Source: Lepisosteus oculatus (taxonomy: Eukaryota; Chordata; Actinopteri; Semionotiformes; Lepisosteidae). Taken from it: 64,000 nt of DNA. The notes beneath the pieces were generated by a model. The model worked only from the letters and a program-made list of their open reading frames with translations. It was not told the DNA's origin and searched no databases. Position 1 is the first letter of the stretch. Each line of letters starts with the position of its first letter. Shown piece after piece: positions 33,828 through 45,200 of this stretch. Both the position numbers and the translations under genes were made by a program. The stretch lies in contig NW_027168320.1 of NCBI RefSeq assembly GCF_040954835.1, positions 1 through 64,000 on the forward strand, in the 5' to 3' direction.

Positions 33828-34258
33828 AGCAGAAGGTTTACTGTGACCTGAGAAGGGCCGGCATCCAATCACGGTGGTAAATACACACAAGCTCTCACTC
33901 ATCTGAGCTACACGGCTACCAAGATGATCTCGGGTGCGCCGAGCTGGTACGGAACATATTGAACTGATCGACGGCGAATTGTCTCTCAGACAGGCTTTTC
34001 ACCTCTAAGCTCCCTGACTGACAGTGATCAGCTAGGTAGTGAAACAGTCAGCTGCTTCTAAGCCTTAAACAGCTGCATCTCGGCGCTTCCACGGAGAGAT
34101 GATTTGAAAGCCGAACATCACCCATTGGGAACACCTTACTATCACTAGTTTAAGAGACTCTTAAGGTCTTGCAGAGGTGCCTGTCTAATAGCATGCGCTT
34201 TGCAAGCTATAGGTGTTTAGGCTGAGGCAGAATGCCTGTTAACAAAATGTTTTTCTAA
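33828..34258 (-). repeat. inverted duplicate of 25831-26260
   Basis: Reverse complement of 25831-26260 with few differences. It ends exactly where the Thr module begins. Confidence 0.78.
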
Positions 34259-34261
34259 AGG

Positions 34262-35285
34262 TGTGTCCAAGTGGCTGCAAAAGGACAACACTCCTGGGGT
34301 GCTGTGGCTTAGTTGGTTAAAGTGCCTGTCTAGTAAACAGGAGATCCTGGGTTCGAATCCCAGCGGTGCCTTCCTTGTTCTGTCTTCTTGAACAGTACTG
34401 GTCATTATGGACAACCGCCTACAGCTAGACTTAATTAAATGCAAGTATTCATTTCCTGTCTTTAACGCGACTTGTTTTTCTTAAAATGGATGCAACTTGC
34501 AAAACATGAAATACAAACCTTGCTAATCAGCGCTAGCGGCTGGCAAAAAAAAAAATAAGTCAGCAATGTTTTTTTCTTTAACCTTAACCCTACTAATGGA
34601 GAAGAGTTAAACGACCGAGTCTATGCAGCTTAAACGGTGCGCACGTCGGGTTCTTAGCTGGTAAATCACGCTCACCCCAGTCCTTAATCTTTTAAAGAGG
34701 ATACAAAATTGAACCTAATCGCCACATCACATACATCCTGTTCAATGATAAAAAGGTAACATCTATCCTCGCTCCAGACTAAATCTCACGTTGAGGGCAT
34801 ATTTTTTTTCACTTTACCATGAGCCGGGCTCGGCTGCACAGAGGAGAGAGCAGAGCAATGAGGTCACGGGGACAGGGGAGTCACACGCTGGCGGTTTGAA
34901 TACGCGGAAGATCACTGAGGGATCCACAGTATATGGACCCTCCGTGCGCCATCAGTCCGCACTCCGGACTCTGAATCCTGCCATCCGAGTTAAGATCTCG
35001 GCGGAACCTGAGGCACAGTTCCTTCTTAAAACGTAATCTGGTGAGCATTTCTAGAATCGTACTTGTATAGATGCAGCCTTTAATGTGTTGCTAGGTTAAA
35101 ATTGATGACTTCTTGTATTTCAGTAGGCAACTGCCCTCTTGATTTCGGATTTAATTTCTTTATTACAGGGGCGCTTTTATGATGACAGAGTCATGTTCAG
35201 GTACTTTGCTTGATGGAGGAAGCTCATTTCGGACTCTGTGATCTGCTCACCTGGAAAGGTCTGCTGTACTACTACAAGAGAGAAG
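34262..35285 (+). repeat. Thr-tRNA module, copy B
   Basis: Plus-strand counterpart of 1-1035. It lacks the Ser-GCT half; the join to the preceding repeat falls at GTGTGTCCAAG. Confidence 0.82.
34298..34371 (+). tRNA. tRNA-Thr (AGT)
   Basis: 74-nt tRNA: GGTGCTG/CGGTGCC acceptor (with wobbles), TAGTTGGTTAAAG D loop, perfect anticodon stem CCTGT/ACAGG with loop CTAGTAA, GGTTCGAATCC B box. Best preserved Thr copy. Confidence 0.93.
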
Positions 35286-35536
35286 TAGAGTCTGGAAGAA
35301 GGGACAATTTTATGATGCTTTGGAAGGTAATGTTTTTTTTTTCTTTGAAATCGAAATGAATCAGAATAGCAGTGCAAAAGACAAACTCTTGGTTTGGTTT
35401 AAAGAGATATGGTTTTAAAACAGACAACATGTAGAAAACAGGTGTTTCTCACTTTTGGAAAAGAATGGACCGGGGGTAATATTTTACTAGTTGCAGGGCT
35501 GAGCTCACTGGGTTACAGTCCTGCAGTGTCACACCA

Positions 35537-35609
35537 GGTCCAGTGGTGCAATGGATAACGCGTCTGATTACGAATCAGGAGATTGTAGGTTCGACTCCTG
35601 TCTGGCTCA
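35537..35609 (+). tRNA. tRNA-Arg (ACG)
   Basis: 73-nt tRNA: CCAGTGGTGCAATGG 5' region, TCTGA/TCAGG anticodon stem with loop TTACGAA giving ACG, B box GGTTCGACTCC. Flanks are the inverse of those around 49009-49081. Confidence 0.9.
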
Positions 35610-36055
35610 GGTCATTTTTAAACGCACCGGGCTGCTCCCTAAGTAGTCTGTGCTACTTACTGCATTGTAATTGCACCCAGTAAGAGATTTCCTTCATGTA
35701 AATGAACTGCACCTGACAGCTTTAGAAAAACACCTGGGCTCAGTACGGTGCTGAGAACTCAGCGTTGCTGTTCTAATTAGCACGCACTGCATCGGCTATG
35801 AACCCGAACTTTTCAATTATTCCGACCAGTAAGTCAACACGTAGTCCACATGAAAGGAAGAAATATTCTCTTGTCTGTCTCTTGTTTTTATAGAACTGAA
35901 TGTCCCTGACAATGTACTGTTAGTTTTAATTGAAGAACGGCATTTGTTTTCAAATATACCAGACAAGTTTACGTAACTGCTCGTGCGACACTCAGTTGTA
36001 ATTAGTCAAGAAATAAAGTCAAACAACAGCTGCGGGTTTGATTCTGAACGTACAG

Positions 36056-39000
36056 ATGCAGCCATTCAAAATGGGTGAGGTATTTCGCGGCATACCGCGA
36101 CACGCCCACCGGGGTATCACGCGGTTCACGTGTGTCACGTGACTAACTATCCGGCGTCGCCTTGTAAAACCGCCAGGGGGAGCTTAACCTCTCATGTACA
36201 GCATTTGAGCCTTTAATTTTGAACTGTGTATTACAGCATGTTAATCATCAGTCATTAAAATGTTGGTATATTTTATGAAAGCAAGATTGCTCAGTTGGAC
36301 AAAACCAACTGAGCTGTGCATCACACAGCTGCCAGCGCACCTCACCGTACCAGGCCACCACTGCGTCATATAGCTGCAAGCGCACCTCACCGTGCCAGGC
36401 CACCACTGCATCATACAGCTGCCAGGGCACCTCACCGTGCCAGGCCACCACTGCGTCACAACACACAGCTGCCAGTGCACCTCTACATACCCGACCACCA
36501 CTGCATCACACAGCTGCCAGCGCACCTCACCGTGCCAGGCCACCACTGTGTCACAACACACAGCTGCCAGTGCACCTCTACATACCCGACCACCACTGCA
36601 TCACACAGCTGCCAGCGCACCTCACCGTGCCAGGCCACCACTGCGTCACAACACACAGCTGCCAGTGCACCTCTACATACCCGACCACCACTGCATCACA
36701 CAGCTGCCAGCGCACCTCACCGTGCCAGGCCACCACTGTGTCACAACACACAGCTGCCAGTGCACCTCTACATACCCGACCACCACTGCATCACACAGCT
36801 GCCAGCGCACCTCACCGTGCCAGGCCACCACTGCGTCACAACACACAGCTGCCAGTGCACCTCTACATACCCGACCACCACTGCATCACACAGCTGCCAG
36901 CGCACCTCACCGTGCCAGGCCACCACTGCGTCACAACACACAGCTGCCAGTGCACCTCTACATACCCGACCACCACTGCATCACACAGCTCCAGCGCACC
37001 TCACCGTGCCAGGCCACCACTGCGTCACAACACACAGCTGCCAGTGCACCTCTACATACCCGACCACCACTGCATCACACAGCTCCAGCGCACCTCACCG
37101 TGCCAGGCCACCACTGCGTCACAACACACAGCTGCCAGTGCACCTCTACATACCCGACCACCACTGCATCACACAGCTCCAGCGCACCTCACCGTGCCAG
37201 GCCACCACTGCGTCACAACACACAGCTGCCAGTGCACCTCTACATACCCGACCACCACTGCATCACACAGCTCCAGCGCACCTCACCGTGCCAGGCCACC
37301 ACTGCGTCACAACACACAGCTGCCAGTGCACCTCTACATACCCGACCACCACTGCATCACACAGCTCCAGCGCACCTCACCGTGCCAGGCCACCACTGCG
37401 TCACAACACACAGCTGCCAGTGCACCTCTACATACCCGACCACCACTGCATCACACAGCTGCCAGCGCACCTCACCGTGCCAGGCCACCACTGCGTCACA
37501 ACACACAGCTGCCAGTGCACCTCTACATACCCGACCACCACTGCATCACACAGCTGCCAGCGCACCTCACCGTGCCAGGCCACCACTGCGTCACAACACA
37601 CAGCTGCCAGTGCACCTCTACATACCCGACCACCACTGCATCACACAGCTGCCAGGGCACCTCACCGTGTCAGGCCACCACTGCGTCACACATATTTCAG
37701 CGCCATATATTTCATGGATATTATGGAATATAATGGATGGATATCTTAGTTATCTTTCAAGTTCACAGGTTTGCATGCATAATTTAATTTTGAAAGCCAC
37801 TGAGACATCAGGTACTACTGTTGTATTTATGAAAAAGAAACAAAACAAAAAACATACTAACAACTGTGCCATCCTACTCCTTAGTTAATACATTTTATTA
37901 TTCATAAACAGTTAACATTGTTAGCAAAATATTTTGAATTATATTTAACCCTATTTTATCTTTAGTTTTGTATTTAACTTATTATATGATAGTCAGACTT
38001 AATGTATATTTGAACAATGAAAATATATTTTTACAAGATTTTACATTCACTTTAATGCACTTAAAATTAATATGGTTAATAATAGTAAACTGTAACATGC
38101 TGTAACAAGATCGGTTAAACTGCGAAGAAAATGCTTTCAGAGAAAATGTTTCAGGTGTGAAGAACATAGATGTCCAATGCAATTTCAACCAAACCTGTTC
38201 CCACACACCCTGCCCCCACTACCATTAGAATAAACACAAACATTTTAGCGTTTCATTCTGAGCAGAAGACCCTCACACCTGAAGAGTGCTGGCTGTGACG
38301 AATTAAACCGGTTTTACAGGTTTCAATCACAGACCATGTGACATGGGACTCAGTAAACTAACACACAGCGCCACTGGATTTGATAATACCTAACCAAAAT
38401 CCGCAATATGGAAACAGAACCTGTGTAATTGTTGATAGATGATGTACTCGTAACATTTTTTCAAGACGAACTACAACATTTAAAAAATGACTTGTATGTA
38501 CTTGATATCTCTAATCAATCCACGGGTCCCAGCACAAAACGAAACTAAAACGCATACCGTTTCGCGCTTCTTATTAGTTGCTCAAAAGTAATTTGACCGT
38601 ATGAAATGCATAATATAAACCTAGAAACATATACGTGAGCAGTACTTAAGCACTGTAGTATCGGTGTTAAGACATACCTCTCAAATACTGTAAATCAAGT
38701 TAAAAATATCTCAAGACCGATTCTGGTCGTTATGAAACCATGTTTCGTGTATGTTTTCTTTTTCATCTTGAAATAACTCATTTCTAAATACCTTTTTCAC
38801 TGTTAACATCTTGCAGCAACTTTGTGACAAAATATACACTCTGACAGTTCATCCTGCTACCAACATTAAATAAAACAAATCTTAAGATTTCTATATTTAT
38901 GTCTTTATTTAGTGGTTTCATTAGTGACAAAGGCTAAACTTTCTTGGAAAAATGTATTTTATTTGTTGCGGAAAAAACTGACTTGCTTTAACAAAATATG

Positions 39001-39510
39001 TTTACAAATCCTTTCACCTGGCATTTTCGTAGTTAGAAATTATGGAACGCTCTGTTAAAAGCAAGGGAGTTTTTATGTCCGTTGCAGTTCTTTTGCAACA
39101 TGAATATAATTATATCGTTATTAATTTCTTGAGATACGTGATTCCATATTATATTCCCTTTTAATCAAATTCTAAAAGTATGCTTGTTGACTCCGGTATC
39201 ACGTTAGTTAAAGACTTCGAAGCTTACAATGGTTAGGGAGAAATGGAATACTGGTGTGTATTTTTTTCTTTAAAGTACCAAGACCAGCTATATACTGTAT
39301 GTTTACGTTCCAAAATTAATATCGTTTATGGCCTTCACACGCGTTACAGTATGCTCCTATTCTTTTTATGCTCAGGTACTAAGATTTCCCTTCAGTGGCA
39401 AAATTCAATATCTACAACGGGCACAGTAAAGACGTTTACAGTAAGTCTTTCTACGACAGACCAATGGACCACGAGTGCCCCTGTCAGTCAACCAATCACG
39501 CACCGCCTAC
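36056..39510. repeat. AT-rich composite repeat, copy 2, middle inverted
   Basis: Ends are collinear with copy 1 (36056-36305 matches 17806-18047; 39140-39500 matches 21860-22210), but 37752-39100 matches 18225-20033 in reverse orientation. The left inverted arm is missing and a minisatellite occupies 36310-37695. No coding capacity. Confidence 0.75.
36310..37695 (+). repeat. 95-bp dimeric minisatellite
   Basis: About 14 copies of a 95-bp dimer made of a 50-bp unit (CAGCTGCCAGCGCACCTCAC...) and a 45-bp unit (CAGCTGCCAGTGCACCTCTA...). A block of consecutive dimers near 36985-37375 lacks a G (CAGCTCCAGCG; 94 bp). The unit has no stop codon in any plus-strand frame, so all three frames stay open for about 400-500 codons. 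This is a property of the repeat, not a gene. Confidence 0.95.
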
Positions 39511-40664
39511 CGGTCAAAGGCCTTTTCTAGGTCTACACTTAAAATGCACAGAGGGAGGGAGCGATCCTCTGAGTACAGACAGACATCCCTCAACAAGGCC
39601 AGGTTGTCGCTCATCAGGCGTCCTGCTATCCCACAAGTCTGTTCTTTCCCTACCAGTGAGGCCACTACATTTTGTAGGCGCAGGAAAAGGGCTTTGGAGA
39701 GGATCTTAGTGTCCACGCCTAACAGGCTGAGGGGTCTCCAGTTCTTTATGTTATTCTTTGCTCCTTTCTTAAACAAGAGAGAGATAGTGCCTTCTCTTAA
39801 GGAGTCAGGCAGCAATTCTGTCTTATAGCTTTCCACGAATAGGAGCAGTAGCGGATCCTGAAGCAGATCCCAAAAGGTGCAATAAAATTCTTTAGGGAGC
39901 CCGTCAGCACCCGGAGTTTTCCCCTGCTGTAAGCTCTCCATAGCCTGTCTCAGCTCTTCTACTGTCAAATCCCTCTCAAGTACTTCCCTATCTTCTTCAC
40001 TCAAAACGTTTTCTAGCTTTGAGGTAAAAAAATGAATTTCTTCATCCTTTACCTCTGTAGAGCTGTACAGTCTTGAGTAGAAGGCCTCGGTGCAGGAGAG
40101 AATAGCACTCGGCTCTGTTCTCTCTCGTCCCTCCTCATCAACTACACTTTCCATGACAGACTTGGAGCCTACCACTTTCCTGAAAAAGAAGCGAGTACAC
40201 TTCTCATTTTCTTCCAAGAACTGCACTCTGCTTCTTAACAGCACTCCTCGACTACTTTCTTCGGCTATGCTCCGGATGTCCTTTTTTAAAAGGGCGATAT
40301 CCTCGAGCACATCGAAGCCACTGTGCAGCATCGTGTAGAGACGCTGCAGCTGCCTCTGTTTCCTGACTAGCACTCCTCTCCGTCTGGCAGCAGCCTTCCT
40401 TCCCTCAGCCATGAAAAAGGCCTTTGTCCTCACCTTCACCTCCTCCCACCACTCTCCTACTGACCCGTACAGACACTGCAAGGACAGCCACTGTGATAGT
40501 TTCTCCTTGTAGCGGGATACTACCCCCTCGTTCTCTAGCAGCTTTGTGTTGAGTTTCCAGAGGCCTGGGCCAAAAACAGTCCCGCCCTGGAGTTCCACTC
40601 TACACCCTAAAGCCTGATGATCTGAGAAGAAGACAGGCTGAAGAGTGACCCCAACAACTTTCAC
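39507..40664 (-). pseudogene. Tx1 ORF2 fragment (endonuclease end, RT start)
   Basis: 385 codons open. Begins within the endonuclease (FFSDHQALGC, residues 12-21; upstream, another frame reads YTWSGRNSSSRIDYCFVSERV), then a linker, then the reverse-transcriptase N-terminus (GKTPGADGLPKEFY, NWRPLSLLGVDTKILSKALFLRL) up to SVDLEKAFDR. The catalytic DD motif and everything after it are missing. No function is possible. Confidence 0.85.
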
Positions 40665-42127
40665 TCTCTCTGAGACAAAGCAATAGTCAATTCTGGAGCT
40701 GCTATTCCTCCCTGACCATGTATATCCTGCTGTTGTGGGATATATACATCTATATGTGTCTGAGAGTTTAAAGTCTTTTTTGTCTCACTAGTTACCTTCT
40801 TCTTTTTCTTTTTCTTCTTACCAATTTCCTGCCAGCCATCCTCTGAATGAGCCTTCATCAGGGTGGCAGCAGTAAAAGCATTCACGGAGTCCATTTCAAG
40901 GAAGGGGGTAGAGGGAGGGGTGGAGGGGTTCCAGCTGTCCCCATCGCCATGCTCTCCTTCCTCCTCGCTCGGGGAGAAAACAGAGTCATTTTTCCTTTTC
41001 CTCAAGTCCAGCTCCTGGGAGCACTGAGGGGAAAGGGGTGCAGCCAATGCACCAGTCTCCTCTTCCCCCTCACCCACCAGCTGCTGCAGATCCTCCGTGA
41101 TGGACTGGATGGAGGAGAGGAGGGCATCTGTAGCACTTGCAGAGTCTGAGAAAAGCAGCTCCGCTGAATCCTGGGTCTCCTCGCTGGACCCGCTCCACCG
41201 GGGGGCCCCACACTGGCCCTCGTTCTGAGGAGCAGGAATGGGGGAGGGGTCCTCGCTGTTCTCGGGGGTTTTCAAACCCTCGTGCTTGTCTGGTGCAGTC
41301 TGCGGTTGTGGGGGCGTAGTGGATTTCTCTTCCACCGGCCCCAGCGCCACAGCAGGACTGATCCTGGCTGGAGCCTGAGACTCTTTGTCCAACAAGGGTT
41401 CTTTGTTTGACTTGTTGTTTGCTTTGGCTTTTCGGGCCGGTTTGGCTGAAACAAGCACTGCCTCATCCTTTCTCATTTTGAGTTTATTGGCGTAGGCGTG
41501 AGGGCAGTTCTTAAAAACGTGTCCTTCCGAGCCACATAAATTGCACTTTGGCAGCATTGAACAGTCAGAGGCTAAATGTCCCTGTTTGCCACAGGTCTTG
41601 CAGCATTTCACAGTGCAGGACGATGCCAGGTGTCCCACAGCACCACAGCGCCGACACACCTTTGGTTGTCCCACATAAAAAACATAGCCATTGCAGGCGC
41701 CCAGCCGGATTGTAGAGGGCAGGTGCCTTAAGCCTCCATTTACATTGTCCGGTAGCAAGCAAACCTCGAATTTCCTTGCTCCTGTTTTTATACCGTCAAC
41801 ATCTCTAACCTCAGTTCCATGGTGGACGATGCAGTACTGGTTAAGCCAGGTGTGAATGTCCTCCGTCTTTGCCAGTTCCGAGAACACAACAACATGCACC
41901 GTTTTCCTCTCTCTCCGTGTCAGAGGCTGCAAGATGATCTTCTCAAGGGCAGGAACTTTCCCTCTTTTTGCCTCAAACACATCCACACATTGTTCAAACA
42001 GAGAATAGGTAGCAAAAACAACCTCAGATGCTTTCTGACCTGGGAGAGCGAAGATGAAATCCAAGTGCCGAGGTTCAAAGCCAAGTTCCTTCTGTAACAC
42101 TTTTCTGCTGAACTGCATACGATCCAA
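40661..42127 (-). CDS. Tx1-type LINE ORF1 (Gag-like, C-terminus replaced)
   Basis: 488 codons without interruption. The N-terminal 150 residues are a Gag-like domain. Three CCHC zinc knuckles follow at about 158-208 (CRRCGAVGHLASSC, CKTCGKQGHLASDC, CNLCGSEGHVFKNC), expected to bind the element's RNA. The rest is a low-complexity Pro/Ser/Glu region and a lysine run. After about residue 450 the frame reads endonuclease DNA out of frame, so its C-terminus is not native. Start taken at MDRMQF, the first ATG. Confidence 0.75.
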   Translation of the reverse strand: MDRMQFSRKVLQKELGFEPRHLDFIFALPGQKASEVVFATYSLFEQCVDVFEAKRGKVPALEKIILQPLTRRERKTVHVVVFSELAKTEDIHTWLNQYCIVHHGTEVRDVDGIKTGARKFEVCLLPDNVNGGLRHLPSTIRLGACNGYVFYVGQPKVCRRCGAVGHLASSCTVKCCKTCGKQGHLASDCSMLPKCNLCGSEGHVFKNCPHAYANKLKMRKDEAVLVSAKPARKAKANNKSNKEPLLDKESQAPARISPAVALGPVEEKSTTPPQPQTAPDKHEGLKTPENSEDPSPIPAPQNEGQCGAPRWSGSSEETQDSAELLFSDSASATDALLSSIQSITEDLQQLVGEGEEETGALAAPLSPQCSQELDLRKRKNDSVFSPSEEEGEHGDGDSWNPSTPPSTPFLEMDSVNAFTAATLMKAHSEDGWQEIGKKKKKKKKVTSETKKTLNSQTHIDVYIPQQQDIHGQGGIAAPELTIALSQRE

Positions 42128-42291
42128 TTACTGCATACGCCAGTAATTCAAGATGGCGCCATGTTAGTGGCAGCCTGCTACAGCAGCTCCGTGTCTTTTT
42201 GTTGTCTTTTTGTTTCTTTCAGTTAGTAAATGCTAGTGTGTTAGTGTTTTTTCTTCATACCTTTGCCGGCAACTAGATTTGCGATCACAAC

Positions 42292-45200
42292 ATGATGGAT
42301 ACTAGGAAGCTGAGAAACTTTTTCTTGTTTTTTCTGATACTCGGACCTCTGTGGCTATCGAGTTGCAATGCCGATAGCCACAGAGGCATTGTCTACACGC
42401 GGGACCAGCTGATCGCGCTAGCGCGTCCGCCTCTACTCACTGGAGAGAAGCCATCGGTGCCGGAGGAGCTGAGGAGGAGAAGCCGAGGCTGTAGGGCTGG
42501 TGCGACGCGAAAGGCGAAGAGAAGGAGATTTAAACCCTACCTTCCTTCGATCATCATGGGAAATGTGCGGTCCTTAGCGAACAAGATGGACGAACTGGGA
42601 GCATTGGTGAGAAGCCAGAGGGAGTATCGTGAATGCAGTATCATGTGTTTCACCGAGACGTGGCTGCAGGAACTTATTCCGGACTCGAACGTTACCATCG
42701 GCGGCTTTCAGACGGTGCGGGCGGACAGAAATACCGAAAGCGGTAAGAGGAAAGGAGGGGGGCTCGCGGTGCTTGTAAACAACAGATGGTGTAATCCTGG
42801 ACATATTCATGTTAAGGAGCGCGTCTGTAACCCGGACATTGAACTGGTAGCCGTAGGACTGCGTCCGTACTATCTGCCGCGGGAGTTTACATGCGCCATC
42901 TTTGTTGTTGTTTACATTCCACCTACGGCAAATGCAGAGGTAGCGTGTGACGTCATAAACACAGTCACAGCCAGGCTACAAACAAAGCACCCAAGCGCTT
43001 TTATAGCTATTTCAGGAGACTTTAACCACGTATCTATTTCCACCACTCTGCCTACTTTCCACCAGTTTGTTAAGTGCCCGACCAGGGAAAACAAAACACT
43101 GGACTTATTATATGCCAATGCTAAGGATGCATATAGTTCCACAGCCCTTCCCCCCCTTGGCAGATCAGATCACAACCTTGTCTTGCTTACACCACTATAC
43201 AAGCCTATTGTCCAGCGCCAACCTGTGACCATGAGGACCGTGAGGAGATGGTCTCAGGAGGCTATGGAGGATCTACGTGGTGCTTTGGAGGCCACCAACT
43301 GGGATGTGCTGTGCGAACCACATGGGGAGGACATAGACAGCATGGTGGACTGTGTCACTGACTATATTAACTTCTGCGTAGACAACACCATCCCCACCAA
43401 AGACGTACACTGCTTTTCAAATAACAAACCCTGGATCACCAGCGACCTGAAGGCTCTTCTGAATGACAAGAAGAGAGCCTTTAGGAGGGGAGATAAGGAA
43501 GAGGTCAAGCGTGTACAGAGGGAGCTAAAGCAGAAGTTAAGAGAGAGCAAGGATGCCTACAGGAGGAAGGTAGAGGACAAGCTGCAAAGGAATAGGGTGA
43601 GAGATGTATGGAGCAGCATGAGAGAGATCACTGGCTTCAAACAGGCTGGGGTTGCAACAGAAGGGAACCTGGAGATGGCCAACAAGTTGAACCAGTTCTT
43701 TAACAGGTTTGATTCTGGGTCCTCTGTGGCGCAACACCCATCCCCCCACAGCCACACGCTCCCTAACCCTTCACAGCTGCAACTGCCCAACACCTCCTCC
43801 ATCCCCCCACAAACATGGCCGCCTACAGCTACAACCCCCGACGGCTGCTCACCCACCCATCCCCCACAGCTGCCACTCTCCAACACCTCTGCCATTAACA
43901 CCTCCGGCACTGAAAGCACTATGAGCATCATCCCCCGGGCCAGGCTGACCATCACAGCTGACCAGGTGAAGAAGGAGCTGAAGAGGCTGCACGGGGGTAA
44001 GGCCACAGGACCAGATAACATCTGTCCCAGAGTTCTGAGGGCCTGTGCTGATCAGCTGAGCGGAGTGCTCCAGCGACTGTTCAACCTGAGCCTGCGCTTG
44101 GAGAGAGTCCCGGTGCTCTGGAAGACATCATGCCTGGTCCCGGTACCAAAGAAAGGGCGCCCCTCTGTCCTCAACGACTACAGACCAGTTGCACTGACTT
44201 CTCACATCATGAAGACACTGGAGAGACTGGTCTTATCCCACCTGAGACCCATGGTCAGCTCATCACTGGACACCCTACAGTTTGCCTACCAGCCCAGTGT
44301 TGGTGTGGAGGATGCGATCATCTACATGCTGCAAAGGGCCTACTCACACCTGGACAGGGCTGGCAACACTGTAAGGATCATGTTTTTCGACTTCTCCAGT
44401 GCCTTCAATACCATCCAGCCCTTACTTCTAAGGAGGAAGCTGGAGGAGATGCAAGTCGATGCCTCCATGACCTCGTGGATCACTGACTACCTGACGGGCA
44501 GACCACAGTCTGTGAGACTTCAGAACTGCGTGTCTGAACTGGTAGTGAGTAACACAGGGGCACCTCAAGGGACAGTTCTTTCTCCATTCCTCTTCACCCT
44601 CTATACTTCGGACTTTAAGTACAACTCAAAGTCATGCCACCTGCAAAAGTTCTCAGATGACTCTGCGATTGTGGGGTGTATCAAGGGTGAGCAGGAGGAG
44701 GAGTACAGAGGACTGGTCAGCAGCTTTGTGGAGTGGTGTGGGGTGAACCACTTGGAACTGAATGTTACAAAGACAAAGGAACTGGTGGTAGATTTCAGGA
44801 GGAAAAAGGTCAAACCTACTCCTGTCTACATCCATGGGAGTGGCGTGGAGATGGTGGACTCGTACAAGTACCTGGGAGTGCACATCGACGATAGACTGGA
44901 ATGGTCTAAGAACATCGAGGCCATCTATAAGAACGGACAGAGCCGACTTTACTTCTTGAGGAGGCTCAGGTCCTTCAATGTGTGTAGTAAGATGCTACAC
45001 ATGTTTTATCAGTCGGTGGTAGCGAGTGCCATTTTCTACGCAGTGGTGTGCTGGGGCTCTGGGATTAGAGCAGTAGATTCCAAAAGGCTGAACAAGCTCA
45101 TCAGGAGAGCGAGCTCTGTCATTGGGTCTGACCTGGACCCCTTGGAGGTAGTGGCTGAGAGGAGAATGATGTCCAAACTGGAGGCCATCATGGACAACTT

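Larger units (their letters stand above)
39505..42148 (-). mobile_element. Tx1-clade LINE, deleted
   Basis: Minus-strand LINE with a zinc-knuckle ORF1 and part of ORF2. An internal deletion near 40790 fuses ORF1 to the end of the endonuclease domain, and the element stops inside the reverse transcriptase at 39507, joined to the composite repeat. Only about 20 bp of 5' leader precede the neighbouring LINE. Tx1-clade members in fish include families that insert into RNA genes or microsatellites; this one's target is not readable here. Confidence 0.8.

Noticed and set aside
36310-37695. Regular repeats as a possible CRISPR array
   Set aside because: Units are contiguous dimers without unique spacers, in a eukaryotic genome; this is a minisatellite.
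36316-37888. Three overlapping open frames of 387-498 codons
   Set aside because: They are the three frames of a 95-bp tandem repeat with no stop codon in its unit; no domain, start context or codon bias.
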